A DNA stretch of 64,000 nt from Chelonoidis abingdonii (Eukaryota > Chordata > Testudines > Testudinidae). How positions within the stretch are numbered: position 1 is the first letter of the stretch; each line of letters starts with the position of its first letter. The translations under genes were made by a program, and so were the position numbers. Below the pieces are notes generated by a model. The model saw only the letters and a list, made by a program, of their open reading frames with translations. It was not told the DNA's origin and ran no database searches. Shown here piece after piece: positions 45,557 to 55,919 of this stretch. The DNA is taken from NCBI RefSeq assembly GCF_003597395.2, contig NC_133774.1, positions 37,555,881-37,619,880 of the forward strand, written 5' to 3'.

Positions 45557-46435
45557 CAGTGGTCTGCAACCTTTTTACGCACAAGATCACTTTTTGAATT
45601 TAAGATGAACTGAGGATCTACGCTGCCCCTTCTCAGAGGCCCCTTTCCTTCCCCGAGGCCCCAGCTCCCTCACTCCATTTTCCCTCTCCCTCTGTCACTC
45701 GCTCTCCCCCACCCTCACTCACTTTCATCGGGCTGGGGAAGCGGGTTGGGGTGTGGGAGGGGATGGAGGCTCCTGGCTGAGGCCAAGAGGTTCAGAGTGT
45801 GGGAGGGGGCTCTGGACTGAGCCTGGAGAGGGGGTTGCGGTGCAGGAATGAGGGGTGCAAGCTCTGGGAGGGAGTTTGGGTGCAGGGGTCAAATGGTCAC
45901 ACCACCTAATCTCATAGAATCAACTGGACATTGTATGAGTATTACTTTTTATTAGTGTCATTTGCGGTTTATAGATCCAAAATCCTTCAGGGATTGTCAC
46001 ACATCAGTGGGGGTGTGCATTGGCTGAGCCTGGGACAGGGGGTTGAGGTGCAAGCTCTGGGAGAGAGTTTGGGTGCAGGAAGGGGCTTCAGGCTGGGGCA
46101 GAGTGTTGGGGTGTAGGAGGGGGTGAGGAGTTTGGGCTCTGGGAGGGAGTTTGGTACAGGAGGGGCTCTGGGCTGTGGCAGGGGCTTGGGATGAAAGAGG
46201 GGGTGTGAGCTTTAGGCTCTGGCTCGGAGGCGCTTACCACAGGCAGCTCCCAGTCGGCGGCACAGTGGGGCTCAGGCAGGCTGCCTGCCTGCCATAGCCC
46301 CATGTCGTTCCTGGAAGCGGCTGACTGCTGGCTTGTCTCTGCGGTCCCTGGGGCTAAGTGGGGGGCAACAGGTCTCCGTGAACTGCCCATGCCTGCCAGT
46401 GCTGCCCCTGCAGGTTCCATTGGCTGGGAACCATT
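45557..46435. mobile_element. hAT-type element with internal minisatellite, interrupted
   Basis: It begins CAGTGGTCTGCAACCTTTTT, the left terminus of a hAT family. C-rich DNA follows, with CTCTCCCCCACCCTCACTCA. G-rich tandem units run from 45730 (GGGCTCTGGGCTGGGGCAGG type, seen as GGGGCTCTGGACTGAG, GGGGCTTCAGGCTGGGG and GGGGCTCTGGGCTGTGG). The units are broken at 45895-46010 by an AT-rich insert of about 115 bp. The right side ends in CCATTGGCTGGGAACC without an inverted terminus. Confidence 0.6.
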
Positions 46436-47123
46436 CTCACTTTCAGGTCACATTGTAAATAAGAAGCCGGCAGCATTATTTCCTGTAAATGAAACAGACT
46501 TGGCTAAACAAGAAATAGGATTGAGTGGACTTGTAGGCTCTGAAGTTTTACATTGTTTTGTTTTTGAGTGCAGTTATGTAACAACAAAAAAACCTAAGTA
46601 AGTTACACTTTCACGATAAAGCAACAGAGAGTCCTCTGGCACCTTTAAGACTAACAGATGTATTGGAGCATTAGCTTTCGTGGGTGAATACCCACTTCAT
46701 CAGATGCGTCTGACGAAGTGGGTGTTCACCCATGAAAGCTTATGCTCCAATACATCTGTTAGTCTTAAAGGTGCCAGAGGACTCAGTCTGGATCTGTAAA
46801 AAAGCAACAAACATGGCTACCCCTCTGATACTTTCATGATAGAGAGATTGTACTAAACTACTTGTCTGAGGTGTATTGAAAAATACTATTTATTTCATTT
46901 ATCATTTTTATAGTGCAAATATTTGTAATGAAAATAATATAAAGTGAGCACTGTACACTTTGTATTCTGTGTTGTAGTAGAAATCAATATATTTGAAAAT
47001 GTAGAAAAACATCTGAATCTATTTAATACATTTCAATTGATATTCTGTTTAACAGCGATTAATCACAATTAATTTTTTGAGTTAATCACATGAGTTAATT
47101 GCAATTAATCAACAGCCCTAATT
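46436..47123. mobile_element. AT-rich DNA-transposon-like repeat, host of a Penelope insertion
   Basis: TTCAGGTCACATTGTAAATA, then GGCTCTGAAGTTTTACATTG, and after the insertion AAAGTGAGCACTGTACACTT and GTTGTAGTAGAAATCAATA. It ends with paired TTAATCAC/AATTAATC phrases and CAACAGCCCTA. From memory this is a widespread turtle repeat. Its two halves join in sense across the insertion at 46619-46829, since CACTTTCACGATA and then GAGATTGTACTA are adjacent in the uninterrupted family. Confidence 0.6.
46619..46829. mobile_element. Head-to-head palindrome of Penelope terminal sequence with 12-bp target duplication
   Basis: Two Penelope 3' ends face each other. The left arm reads GTCCTCTGGCACCTTTAAGA and then CTTTCGTGGGTGAATACCCA. 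The right arm reads CATGAAAGCTTATGCTCCAA and then TTAAAGGTGCCAGAGGACTC. The arms of about 80 bp meet near 46708. The right side carries the usual terminal GGCTACCCCTCTGAT. It is flanked by ACTTTCACGATA (46607-46618) and ACTTTCATGATA (46830-46841), a 12-bp duplication with one mismatch. There is no coding sequence. Confidence 0.85.
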
Positions 47124-47215
47124 AAAATCTCCCAGATTGCTTTCAACAGTCACTGAGAGATGGATGCTGATTCTGGGAGACTTCAGGCCAATACTAGAGA
47201 GTTGGCAACCTTAGA
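47124..47215. repeat. Short repeat ending in GAGTTGGCAACCTTA
   Basis: GGAGACTTCAGGCCAATACT followed by AGAGAGTTGGCAACCTTA. The end resembles the TAGGGTTGCCAAC terminus at 43270-43285. It is probably a hAT-derived fragment. Confidence 0.4.
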
Positions 47216-48145
47216 GAGTAGAGAAAACAGGATTCTTCTGTGGAGAGAAACTCCCTATTGAGCAGGCTAGTCTCCTGGGGGAGCAGAGAATTCTGAGGGT
47301 ATGGCTACACTTGGCATTTCAAAGCGCTGCCGCAGCAGTGCTTTGAAGTGTGAGTGTGGTCAGAGCGGCAGCGCTAGGAGAGAGCTCTCCCAGCGCTGCA
47401 CGTAAACCACATCCTTTACGGGTGTGGCNGTTTTTTCACACCCCTGAGCACGAAAGTTGCAGCACTGTAAAGTGTGAGTGTAGCCAAGCCCTGAGCTAGG
47501 GTTTAGTTAGGGAAGAAGCCAGGTAGGAAGATCTGCAGGGAGCAGGAGAGGGAGAGGGAGAGGCCCTGAGGCTGGGTTAGTGAAAGCATTTCAGTGGAGT
47601 CCAAGAGGTGTGGAAGTTATTAGTCCAGCAGAGAAGGGAAAAGCCAGAGGCCTGAGAACCAAAGGGAGGCAGTGTAAAACCCAGGCAGCAGGGAAGCAGC
47701 ACAAGGGGACTGAGAGCTAGGAACAGCCCAGGGAAGCAGCAGCACTTCTGGAGAATTGGACATATCTGCTTAATACATTGTTCCTGGGCTGGAACTCAGA
47801 GTAGTGGGTGGGCCTCGGTTCCCCTACTGACCCCTGAGGCAGGGGCATGCAAGCCTGGTGGAAGGCATGCTGAGCCTGCAGTGGAGCTGAAGACTGATCT
47901 CAAAGTATGGGCTGAAGAGTAACCCAAGGGTGGGGGGCTGAAGGGTCTTTCACATTAGGATGTTTTGTGAACTCTCAACTGGACCTTCTTGATTCCCTGG
48001 AAAGGGAACTGAATGTTGTAGCTTGGCTGGAAGGCTGAACCATGGAAGACCTGGTCAGAGGCAGATGGCCTGCATGAGGTGCTGGAGACAAGGACCCCTT
48101 GCAGCATCATGCCTTGACAGAAGGGGGTGCTAGGGATGGTGCGTT
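47216..48145. mobile_element. LTR-retroelement-like block carrying a nested miniature element
   Basis: Purine-rich, GGGAAGCAGCA-like DNA on both sides of the element at 47298-47490. The style (GAGAGAAACTCCCTATTGAG, GGAAGCAGCAGCACTTCTGG, TGAGGCAGGGGCATGCAAG) recalls non-coding retroelement DNA of turtles. The block has no defined ends or coding remnant, so this is a guess from appearance. Confidence 0.3.
47298..47490. mobile_element. Miniature inverted-repeat element with 5-bp flanking duplication
   Basis: A 193-bp unit. The left end is GGTATGGCTACACTTGGC. The right end, read inverted, is GGCTTGGCTACACTCACAC. It is flanked by CTGAG on both sides (47293-47297 and 47491-47495). The interior contains GCAGCGCTAGG and GCTCTCCCAGCGCTGC, which pair. 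An undetermined base (N) lies at 47429. No coding capacity. The superfamily is unclear because 5 bp is not a hAT (8) or Harbinger (3) length. Confidence 0.65.
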
Positions 48146-48179
48146 CACTACTTTACAAGGTGCCTGAATTGTTTGTTTG

Positions 48180-48300
48180 TTTTTTATTGCAATAGTACTA
48201 AGACATCCCAGTCACAGACCAGGACCCCATTGTGCTAAGCACTGAACAGTGAACAAGAGGATGGTCCCTGCCCAAAGAGATTACAATCTAAAATTGCACC
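48180..48300 (-). mobile_element. L2-like LINE 3' tail fragment
   Basis: AGGACCCCATTGTGCTAAGC, then GATGGTCCCTGCCCAAAGAG and TTACAATCTAAA. Inverted relative to the tail at 10930. Confidence 0.65.
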
Positions 48301-49335
48301 TGTTTAAAAAAAAAAAAAAGCCAAACTGTTAATGATGTGTGATCAGTCATTTTGATATGCAGATGCATGTTCTAGCCTGTGTGTGTATAGATCCCGATTT
48401 AGCAAAGCACTTAGGCATGTGTTTAACTTTTTAAACCTGCGAGTAGTCACACAGCATGAGCTCCTAACTCAGCTCACAACTCAGGCACCAATTTGTGAAA
48501 ATTCAGCCCTGTCACTGCAGGAGAATTATCTCCTTCTTCTTCTCTAGCACTGAGAAATGCAAATAATTTCCCTCAGTGTAATTGCATGAGTGAGGCTCGT
48601 GTTTAGCTAACTGCAGGGTAGTTAGCTATCGGAAGCTTTCTGAAATGAGTTTGCTTTCATGTGAGCTGTGATTGAAGGAAATAAGGAGTTAAATGAGATC
48701 TCATTCTTACCTCTCTTTTTTTTTTTTTTTTTTTTTCCCCCTCATCCAGTGTGGTGTGTGAGTGAATTTATAAGAAGTTTGAAGTATTTGTTTTTTTTTT
48801 TTCCTTCAATCCAACACCCCCTCCCCATTACTGCAGCAGCAAACATTTTGTCTCCTAAACTTTCTTGCATTTCTAGTGCTCTCTAATAAATGGAGAAAAC
48901 ATAAAATTGGTACGAGAATGATCTGTTTGATGCCAGAATAGAACATCTGCAGGCCCTGGAATTCAATGCACTGGCTAAAGGTCCTGTGAGTGCAAAATCT
49001 CACATGAGGTTTTCACTTTGAGTGCTATATTCCCTGTAGTCACTAAACTGGAGGAGATCATAGCCTTCCACTGCTCCTGTACAGAACCAAGGAACTAGAA
49101 TAAATGTTCTAAGAGAGATGCTTCTATCAAACGTTCTGCAAGAGTCACAACATTGTGTGTTTTCTTTTCTGAAAAGCATGACCAGGGGGGACTAGAATGG
49201 GATTGCCAGGTTCCCTCTCACTTGAAAGCTTTGGATTTGGATTTACTATTCTTAATATGTATGTATGTAGAACCATAGCTGTGTGTGGCACTTGGAAGAA
49301 CAAATGAAGCTAGCATCTCTGCTGTGAGAAGAGTT
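48301..49335. other. Unassigned sequence with T tracts
   Basis: T runs at 48713-48736 and 48790-48801. Around 48395-48480 (GATTTAGCAAAGCACTTAGG, GTGTTTAACTTTTTAAACC) is a short repeat-like stretch of unknown family. Confidence 0.4.
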
Positions 49336-49629
49336 TACAGTCTTCACTACCGGCCATATGGGTGGGTAGCAATCGATTTCTCAGGGATCGATATATCGCA
49401 TCTAGATGAGACGCGATATATCGATCCCCGAATGCGCTCCTGTCAACTCCGGAACTCCACCAACGCGAATGACGGTAGCGGAGTCGACAGGGGGAGCTGC
49501 GGATGTCGATCCCGTGCCATGAGGACAGTAGGTAACTCGATCTAAGATACTTCGACTTCAGCTATGTTATTCATGTAGCTGAAGTGCATATCTTAGATCG
49601 ATCGCGCCCCCTAGTGTAGACCAGCCCTC
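49336..49629 (-). mobile_element. Multi-hairpin CpG-rich miniature element
   Basis: A block of about 294 bp that is CpG-rich in CpG-poor surroundings. The left end CAGTCTTCACTACC and the right end, read inverted, GGCTGGTCTACACTAGG are diverged inverted repeats. It contains a hairpin with perfect 16-bp arms (GGGATCGATATATCGC at 49384-49399, paired with 49413-49428). A second hairpin lies at 49537-49601 with outer arms TCGATCTAAGATA and TATCTTAGATCGA, and inner arms TTCAGCTA and TAGCTGAA. I recognise it as an abundant turtle repeat. The open frame at 49285-49545 is accidental. Confidence 0.75.
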
Positions 49630-49724
49630 AGGGTGAGATGCTGAGGTAGGCTCTCTGCCCATGCAAGGGGATAAAGAGGAGTAATAACACTTCTTGCAGT
49701 TCCGTGTGACCTCCCTGCATTTTG

Positions 49725-49794
49725 GGTGAGATCTTGGCCCCGTTGAAGCTAATGGGAGTTTTGCTGTTGAATTCAGTAGAGATGCATTTTCACC
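49725..49794. repeat. Copy of the GTGAAATCC palindromic repeat
   Basis: GGTGAGATCTTGGCCCCGTT on the left and GATGCATTTTCACC on the right, with a shared GGGAGTTTTGCTGTTGA centre. Confidence 0.6.
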
Positions 49795-51259
49795 CTTAGG
49801 TGAAATGGTTGCTGTGAACCTGCTACACTCCTCTCCCCATCTCTTCACTCCAGGGGCACCCCCAGAAAGACTCCTGTTTCTGATGGTCATTTGTTTTTTG
49901 TGTGTGTCATTCTAAACCACATACGTAGATGGTAATACTTACTTTCAGGGCTTTGTATTAACTATTATAATTCCGAAGAGATCTTAAGACTTGAAACAAG
50001 AACCAGGGTTATTGGCTCTTTAGAATGCAATTTTCTTTATTTTATTTTTTTGGAAATGACTGGCACAGCCCTATGTGGGAATGAGAGGTTCATGATTTCA
50101 AACAAAACATTTGGATTGGTTTTGCATTTCTAGCTCATATTTAAGATATGAGGGAGAAAAAACAAAATACCCAACTGCCACACTGGTTAGATATGCTGAC
50201 ATGAAAAGAACAAGCAGAGAAAAGAAAATAGTGAAAAATGTCAGACAGCTGGTCTTGGTTTAATAGATTCAGGGGATTATACCAAATTAAGACAGACTGA
50301 GACAATGTTTTTGAACTGCTGCTTCAAAGTGGATGCTCAGCTATGCTCAGTGGTAACCTCTGTCATCTGACTGAATGCTTAGCTAATTACTTCCAAACAA
50401 ACACATCTCATCTCTTCCACTACCTTTTTGCTTTGTACTAAGTTTGTTCACATTTTTGTTTATTTTAGGATTTCACAAAGGACAAATTTGTTTCTGTAGC
50501 ATCAAGTTGAAATGTAGAATAGAACCATTCCCCCTTTGTCTGTGTAACATAGTTCATTACCCAAAAACTCCCATATGCAGTTCTCACATTTCCCTATTAC
50601 AGCAATGATGCCCTCATCCCAATGGCATTTCTTGGATAATCAGTGCCTCACTGATGGTAATGAGCTCCAGGCCAACCCAAGGACTATCAACGCACCCAGT
50701 CAGTCATTAATCTTCAGGAAATGCCATGGGCCTTGATCATTGCTGCTTAAATATTCATGGATTGGTTGACTGTTTTATTTAGATACATTACCACACAAAC
50801 AAATTGCTTAGAACATTAAGGTTGCAAAATAAAGCCCTTAAAGATTAGGAATAAGGTGGTCTCTGCAATCTTTGTCCCCCTTGTGAGTATGCATTATGAT
50901 ACAGTGTCTAATACCTGATCACATTTTTTTTCACATTGCCTCATTTAGTGCACGGAATTGATCTTCTCTGGAGATGAATTTGGGTTATGGAGTGAAGGAG
51001 GCTGTTGTCTACAGGGCCCCAGATTCATTTGTTGCTGAAGTTGGAGGTGTGTCGTAAATGAGACACGGATAGGCTCCTTCAAGGCCAGGTCAGATTCCCT
51101 GTTTCTAATCTTCTACTTTCCCTCGTCTTCTCCCCAGTTTGGCTTTTTGTCCACGCTGTCTTGGAAGCAGTCAGATTCATCCTCCACACTGCCTGGGTGC
51201 CTGCAAGGAATGTCACTGAGAGCATGGGAGACAGGCCCAGAACAGGGGAACAGCCATTA
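49795..51259. other. Unassigned AT-rich sequence
   Basis: No repeat recognised. 50700-50860 is smooth AT-rich DNA with ATTCATGGATTGG and AAACAAATTGCTTAG stretches and could be conserved non-coding sequence, but this cannot be judged from one genome. Confidence 0.4.
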
Positions 51260-51263
51260 CAGG
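51260..51263 (+). repeat. Left 4-bp target duplication of LTR
   Basis: CAGG, repeated at 51643-51646. Confidence 0.55.
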
Positions 51264-51524
51264 TGTGAAAGTAGAATGAATTATATTGTAAAAATAAGAA
51301 TGGATTAAAAAAATGTTGTATGTACCTTTAAGCAGAAATAAGAAATGTTGAAATACAGGTGCCAGGAAAAGAAACATTAGGCATAAACAAGGGTGCTAAT
51401 GGCGAAACATTAACAGAAGATCGGTAATAGTTAGTAAGGAAATAAGATACGCATGCCTAGCCCAGGTAAACTTGTCAGATTCTGCTTCCTCTGTTATCTT
51501 GTTAAGTGCTCACCCTTTTATCTG

Positions 51525-51532
51525 TATAAATA
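51525..51532 (+). promoter_or_regulatory. TATA box of the LTR
   Basis: TATAAATA after TTTTATCTG. It sits 262 bases into the LTR. Confidence 0.65.
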
Positions 51533-51593
51533 AGATAGTTTGTCTCTTGCATGGTGCTCACATATCTGGGTGTTATTAGCAGAGCGCTGTGCT

Positions 51594-51599
51594 AATAAA
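51594..51599 (+). terminator. Polyadenylation signal of the LTR
   Basis: AATAAA in GCTAATAAAACAGAG, followed by a GT-rich stretch (GTGGTCTG). Confidence 0.6.
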
Positions 51600-51642
51600 A
51601 CAGAGTGGTCTGACAAACTGAGTCCTAAGTCTAACTTTGACA

Positions 51643-51646
51643 CAGG
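51643..51646 (+). repeat. Right 4-bp target duplication of LTR
   Basis: CAGG, identical to 51260-51263. Confidence 0.55.
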
Positions 51647-52965
51647 GAAAGTCAGGCTTTCTGGGGATGACACATGAACAAACTGCTCATAACTAGGTGC
51701 TCTGAGGATGAGTGCATGCATAGTCTAAGAGAGATTCAAGCATTCTCAACAAAGCTGGAATCCTCATAGTTTTTTTTTTTTTTTTTTTTAAACAGCTATG
51801 TGCAACTGAGAATGTGCAAAATTGTTTTGACCTAATTTGGGTGGATTTTCAGAGAGATGGCAAGAAGGCACATCCCTACTACATAAAGCAGCTCCCTGCC
51901 AATTATTAAGTCTTTACTCTAAAGCATTGAGGTGCTAGAGCTGTTAAAGAAAGTCAATCTTTTCATTAACATGGGCAAAACATTTCTCCATAACTTCATT
52001 CTCAAAAATGGCTGAACCATTTTAGCTCAAATTCCACCTACCTTCCCCAAAATAAAACAGCCTAAAGCCAACATCCCCTTGCCCCATGAAATTTCAGCCC
52101 AAACAGTTTTCAGTTGCTTAGGACCTTGCAAAACAAGGACCTATAATGAGAAGAATTGGGCAACCTTAATAGATGGTGCTACCAGACTCACTGATAATAT
52201 ATAACTGTGTGTGTAGATATAGTAGCCATGTTACTTGGCTTGTAAGGAATGACTGATAAGATTATTTTAATAATGAAAATGAAACATATGGTGACACTAG
52301 ATTAGAAAGATCTTAGGCAAAGACTAAAAGTTACATTAACTTTCTAAATAAGGCCACATCCTATTCACTTTTCTTGGTCCAACTGATTTCAGCAGGACTA
52401 TTTTCATTATCTAGGGTAGCAAGATTTGATCCGAGAAGTTTTATTGATAGAAATGATGATTGTTGAGAAACAGTCATGTGGTCTGTGTGGGTGTGTGTGT
52501 GTCTCTCTCTCTCTCTCATTCTTCCCCTCCCCTCCCCCAAATTAAAAGGGAACATGCAAAAAGATGCAAATAGAATGAAAGAAGTCAATAGGATAAGACA
52601 GATCTTGGAACAGGTAAATGTTACACCCAGTTGTTCATGGAAAGGCCAGAATGGAAGCTAAATTTAGGAATTTGTAGTATTCTTGTATTGTTAAACAAGA
52701 ACAAAAGTTACTGCTAACTAGAAATGAACATGTTCTGGGACCCTGAATTTTTCAAGGTAGTGAACACTTCATGAATTTATTTTTTTGGTCATGACTTAGA
52801 TATACCATAAGTAAGTGTAGTTTGCAACCTATCAGAAAGAGCTTTAGGAAAATCCATTGTTGTTATGAAGAAAACGTAGGGATGTGGTGCATGCCCATCT
52901 CTATGAGTGCGCCCACAGTTGGAGCAGAGAGCATTGGTGGGAAATGTTATGGTTAAAAATATCTA
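51647..52965. other. Unassigned sequence with a GT/CT microsatellite
   Basis: A T tract at 51770-51789, and GT then CT repeats at 52486-52520. No gene recognised. Confidence 0.45.
52486..52520 (+). repeat. (GT)n(CT)n microsatellite
   Basis: GT units followed by CT units, ahead of a C-rich run. Confidence 0.85.
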
Positions 52966-52969
52966 AGGT

Positions 52970-53079
52970 CCAGATGTTCAAAGGTATTTAGGCACCTACA
53001 GAGGCAGATAGGGACCTTGTGAGATTTTTCAGACACATCCAGTCTGTCTTTAGGTGCCTAAATACCTTTGAACATCTGG
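52970..53079. repeat. Miniature element with perfect 29-bp inverted repeats
   Basis: The arm CCAGATGTTCAAAGGTATTT continuing to GGCACCTA (52970-52998) is matched exactly by its inverse at 53051-53079. The spacer is 52 bp. No coding sequence. It looks like a young or constrained palindromic element compared with the diverged ones around it. Confidence 0.85.
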
Positions 53080-53125
53080 CCTGAAGTGCTTGACTTTGCA
53101 ACCCCAAGGTTCTTTTAACTTAGTG

Positions 53126-53146
53126 GTGTGTGTGTGTGTGTGTGTG
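53126..53146 (+). repeat. (GT)n microsatellite
   Basis: About ten GT units. Confidence 0.9.
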
Positions 53147-55915
53147 CATAGTCCTACATAATACCTAGCAGATAGGATGCTAAATAGTCTATAGAGAAGA
53201 ATGAAAGCTTACAGGATAGGATGGAAAGACTCTTGATTACTGTACAGCTGTATAAACAATAATACATATACTTTCCATTCATATAAGGATTTTTACACCT
53301 CATTTAATTTAGTAAAAACCAGATGATAAAACTTGAAAAACAATGGCAGTGATCCCAGAATAATGGCAAAGTCTGCCTAATATAAAATCACACCTGCACA
53401 AAAAGGTACCGTTTTTATTGTCTGTTGCTAGCATCCTCAATGTTCGTGTTGACTTATTAATGGTTTTGGGACACACATGGTAATGTCCTCATGCTATAAT
53501 TAGTATTTGTTTTCAACAGCTGTTAAAGTTGCTGTTTTGCAATGATGGATAAATTACTTTAGATACAGGAAGCATTAACCATGAACCAGCTGCTTCAGGA
53601 TACATTAAGTCCTCATTTAAAGATGCCTGACAAACAAATCTGACTGAGCTTTTCAAAGCAAAACTTGTTCCAAATTGCTGATGGCTCATATTAATGATTT
53701 TTCTTACAGGATCAATAACACATCGTTATGAAAGAGATTCCTTGTGACTTGTCTTCCGTACCTTTAGAAGGTTCCCACCTCATGTCTCTTACATGTGTAT
53801 CTGCTTTGTGGAATTTGATGTCCATCAAAGATTTTCTTGGTGCATTACAAGTGGCTAATTTAAATTTTTTTTATGTGCCTCTTACAAAAATTCATGCTTT
53901 ATTCACTCCACTGCACACTGTGGTGAGGAGCAAAAGCAGTGAGAAACCCCAAATACAGCAGAGTAGGGGTAGCATTTATGCTGAATTCTTACCCCACTCC
54001 TCATGAGGGGCTTAATCTGATACCTGCTGAAGTCAACAGCAGTTAGTGGACATTGGGTGAGGTGTAAGGGCCTCTGGAAGCAAAACCAGGGGAATGCTGC
54101 AAAATCTGAGTACCCCACACCTGCTGAACATCAAGCCTAAATAGAGTGTGGAGCCTTGTGGCAGCTGTTCCATGATAGTATCCATAAAACATGAGATTAA
54201 TCTCTTGCTCTAATGATGTTAGAGGCACATGCTGTCAGGAATGTGCAGTTCTATTCCTCTTCTCTTTGTGCTTGCACAGATAAGGCTGACCAGCATGCTC
54301 CCTCCACAGGTGTGCAAACAAAACAATTTGCAACTGAAAGTTGTGCATTTGGTTATGAACTCCCCTTATTTAAAAAAACAACCTGCCCAGTAGAAGTCCT
54401 CAAGTATCATTAACAGCCCTCTATTGGATCTATCTTCCTTAGAGAGAAGACTAATAGGTAGTCGTCCATTGTTAGGGAACCCTTGTTTCTAGAGAGACAC
54501 AAACAGCAAGAGATCACTTGGGCAAAGGCATCTTATGGATGCCCTAGAAGCCTCACACTTCGGATCTGATGGAGTATTTGGCTCTGCAGGACAAGGGTTT
54601 GAAGAACATGTTCCATATAGCTGAAAAACCTTTTCTTTTGAGCAGACAAACTATACATTCTCTACCCTCTTTCTGCAAAAAAGGAGTTCTTGGCACTATA
54701 TGCTTAACTTCCACATTTCATCCTTTCTTCTTTGTATTAATGAAACACTACAAATTCAGTGTAACACATAGTGAACAACTGAAATGAGCAATTTTCCCCC
54801 TTCCCAATTAATACAAATATAAGATATTGCTCTGTAATTATGGTTGTTCTGGTTGCATTTACACTTGAACCAGAAGCCAACGTTATTTTCCAATAGTAAG
54901 AGGACATTGGGTTCATGGCAATTAGAACTGTACCAAATTTTTCTCTCTACTTTCTGCTTTACAGGAGCAAAATCTGTGACTTTTGAGAATTTGACTTGAT
55001 ATTAAACGGAGTCTGGAAATCCTTCCCTTCCCCCATTTAAAAAAAACCCCCTAAAGATGGCAGGTATCCTCACTGACTTCTAGGAAATGTAGTTCAAGTT
55101 CATCCTGGTCACTGGCCAAATGGACATGGAGCCTTCCAAAGGCTAAGATACCCCTCCTTCTCCCTCAAAACACCATGTCCTCATCCACCTCCTCTCCAGC
55201 AAAGACTAGTTTTAAACTATGTCTAAGCTTTAAAATACTTCACAATTTGTGTATAAGAAGAGGACAAGGAGTTTTGTGAATAGAATGACTCTTGGTCTGC
55301 AAAAACATAAGACCCTTGCTTTGAACAAAACCTTACGTTTCAGTGGCATGAATATTTTGCAATAATCCTTTAAGTAAAACTACTATTGGGCACATTTTGT
55401 ATTGGCTGAAGAGTCCTGAGCAGGTGGAGAACAACAAACTTGGCTGTCACACTGTATCAGATACAAAAGGTACAAAAAATTATTAAAAGATGTCTCCATA
55501 CTTGGAAAACATTGAATATTGGAGAATTTATGTTAGTTTTTGCAAAGTAAAGATCTGTCTATCTTGGTTTTTGTATGAGTGCCCTGTAATATTTAAGCAT
55601 CTGAACTTTCTGAAAAGGATGTTCTTTTTAATACCATTTTAGTTCATTTGATACACTTGACCCTCCCTCTAGATATTGAAGGCTTTTCCCTTCACAATAA
55701 GAGTTTTAGTTGCATACTATTTCCACTGGGTCTGACTTTAACTACTAACATGAGTAAAATTCCCATTGGTATGGGCTAGACATCTATTCCACAGATTTTT
55801 GAATTACTTTGTCAGATGCTTGCCTCTTGCCAGACTTCCAGGGAATAGGAAGGAGAGGGGGAGGGAAGAGCACAAAAAGGTTCTTATGTTTTTGCTTTAA
55901 CTTGTGTAACTTATT
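53147..55915. other. Unassigned non-coding sequence
   Basis: 2.8 kb with no recognised repeat or exon. Small open frames (53728-54006, 54213-54413, 54569-54787) lack any motif. Confidence 0.45.
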
Positions 55916-55919
55916 TCTA

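Larger units (their letters stand above)
51264..51642 (+). mobile_element. Solo LTR with intact TATA box and polyadenylation signal
   Basis: A 379-bp block starting TGTGAAAGTAG and ending AACTTTGACA, flanked by CAGG on both sides. It contains TATAAATA at 51525-51532 and AATAAA at 51594-51599, about 62 bases apart, which is the spacing expected for a short R region. A 4-bp duplication fits gamma-retrovirus-like endogenous elements (class I). There is no internal coding sequence, so it is most likely a solo LTR. The open frame at 51518-51721 is on the other strand and spurious. Confidence 0.8.
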
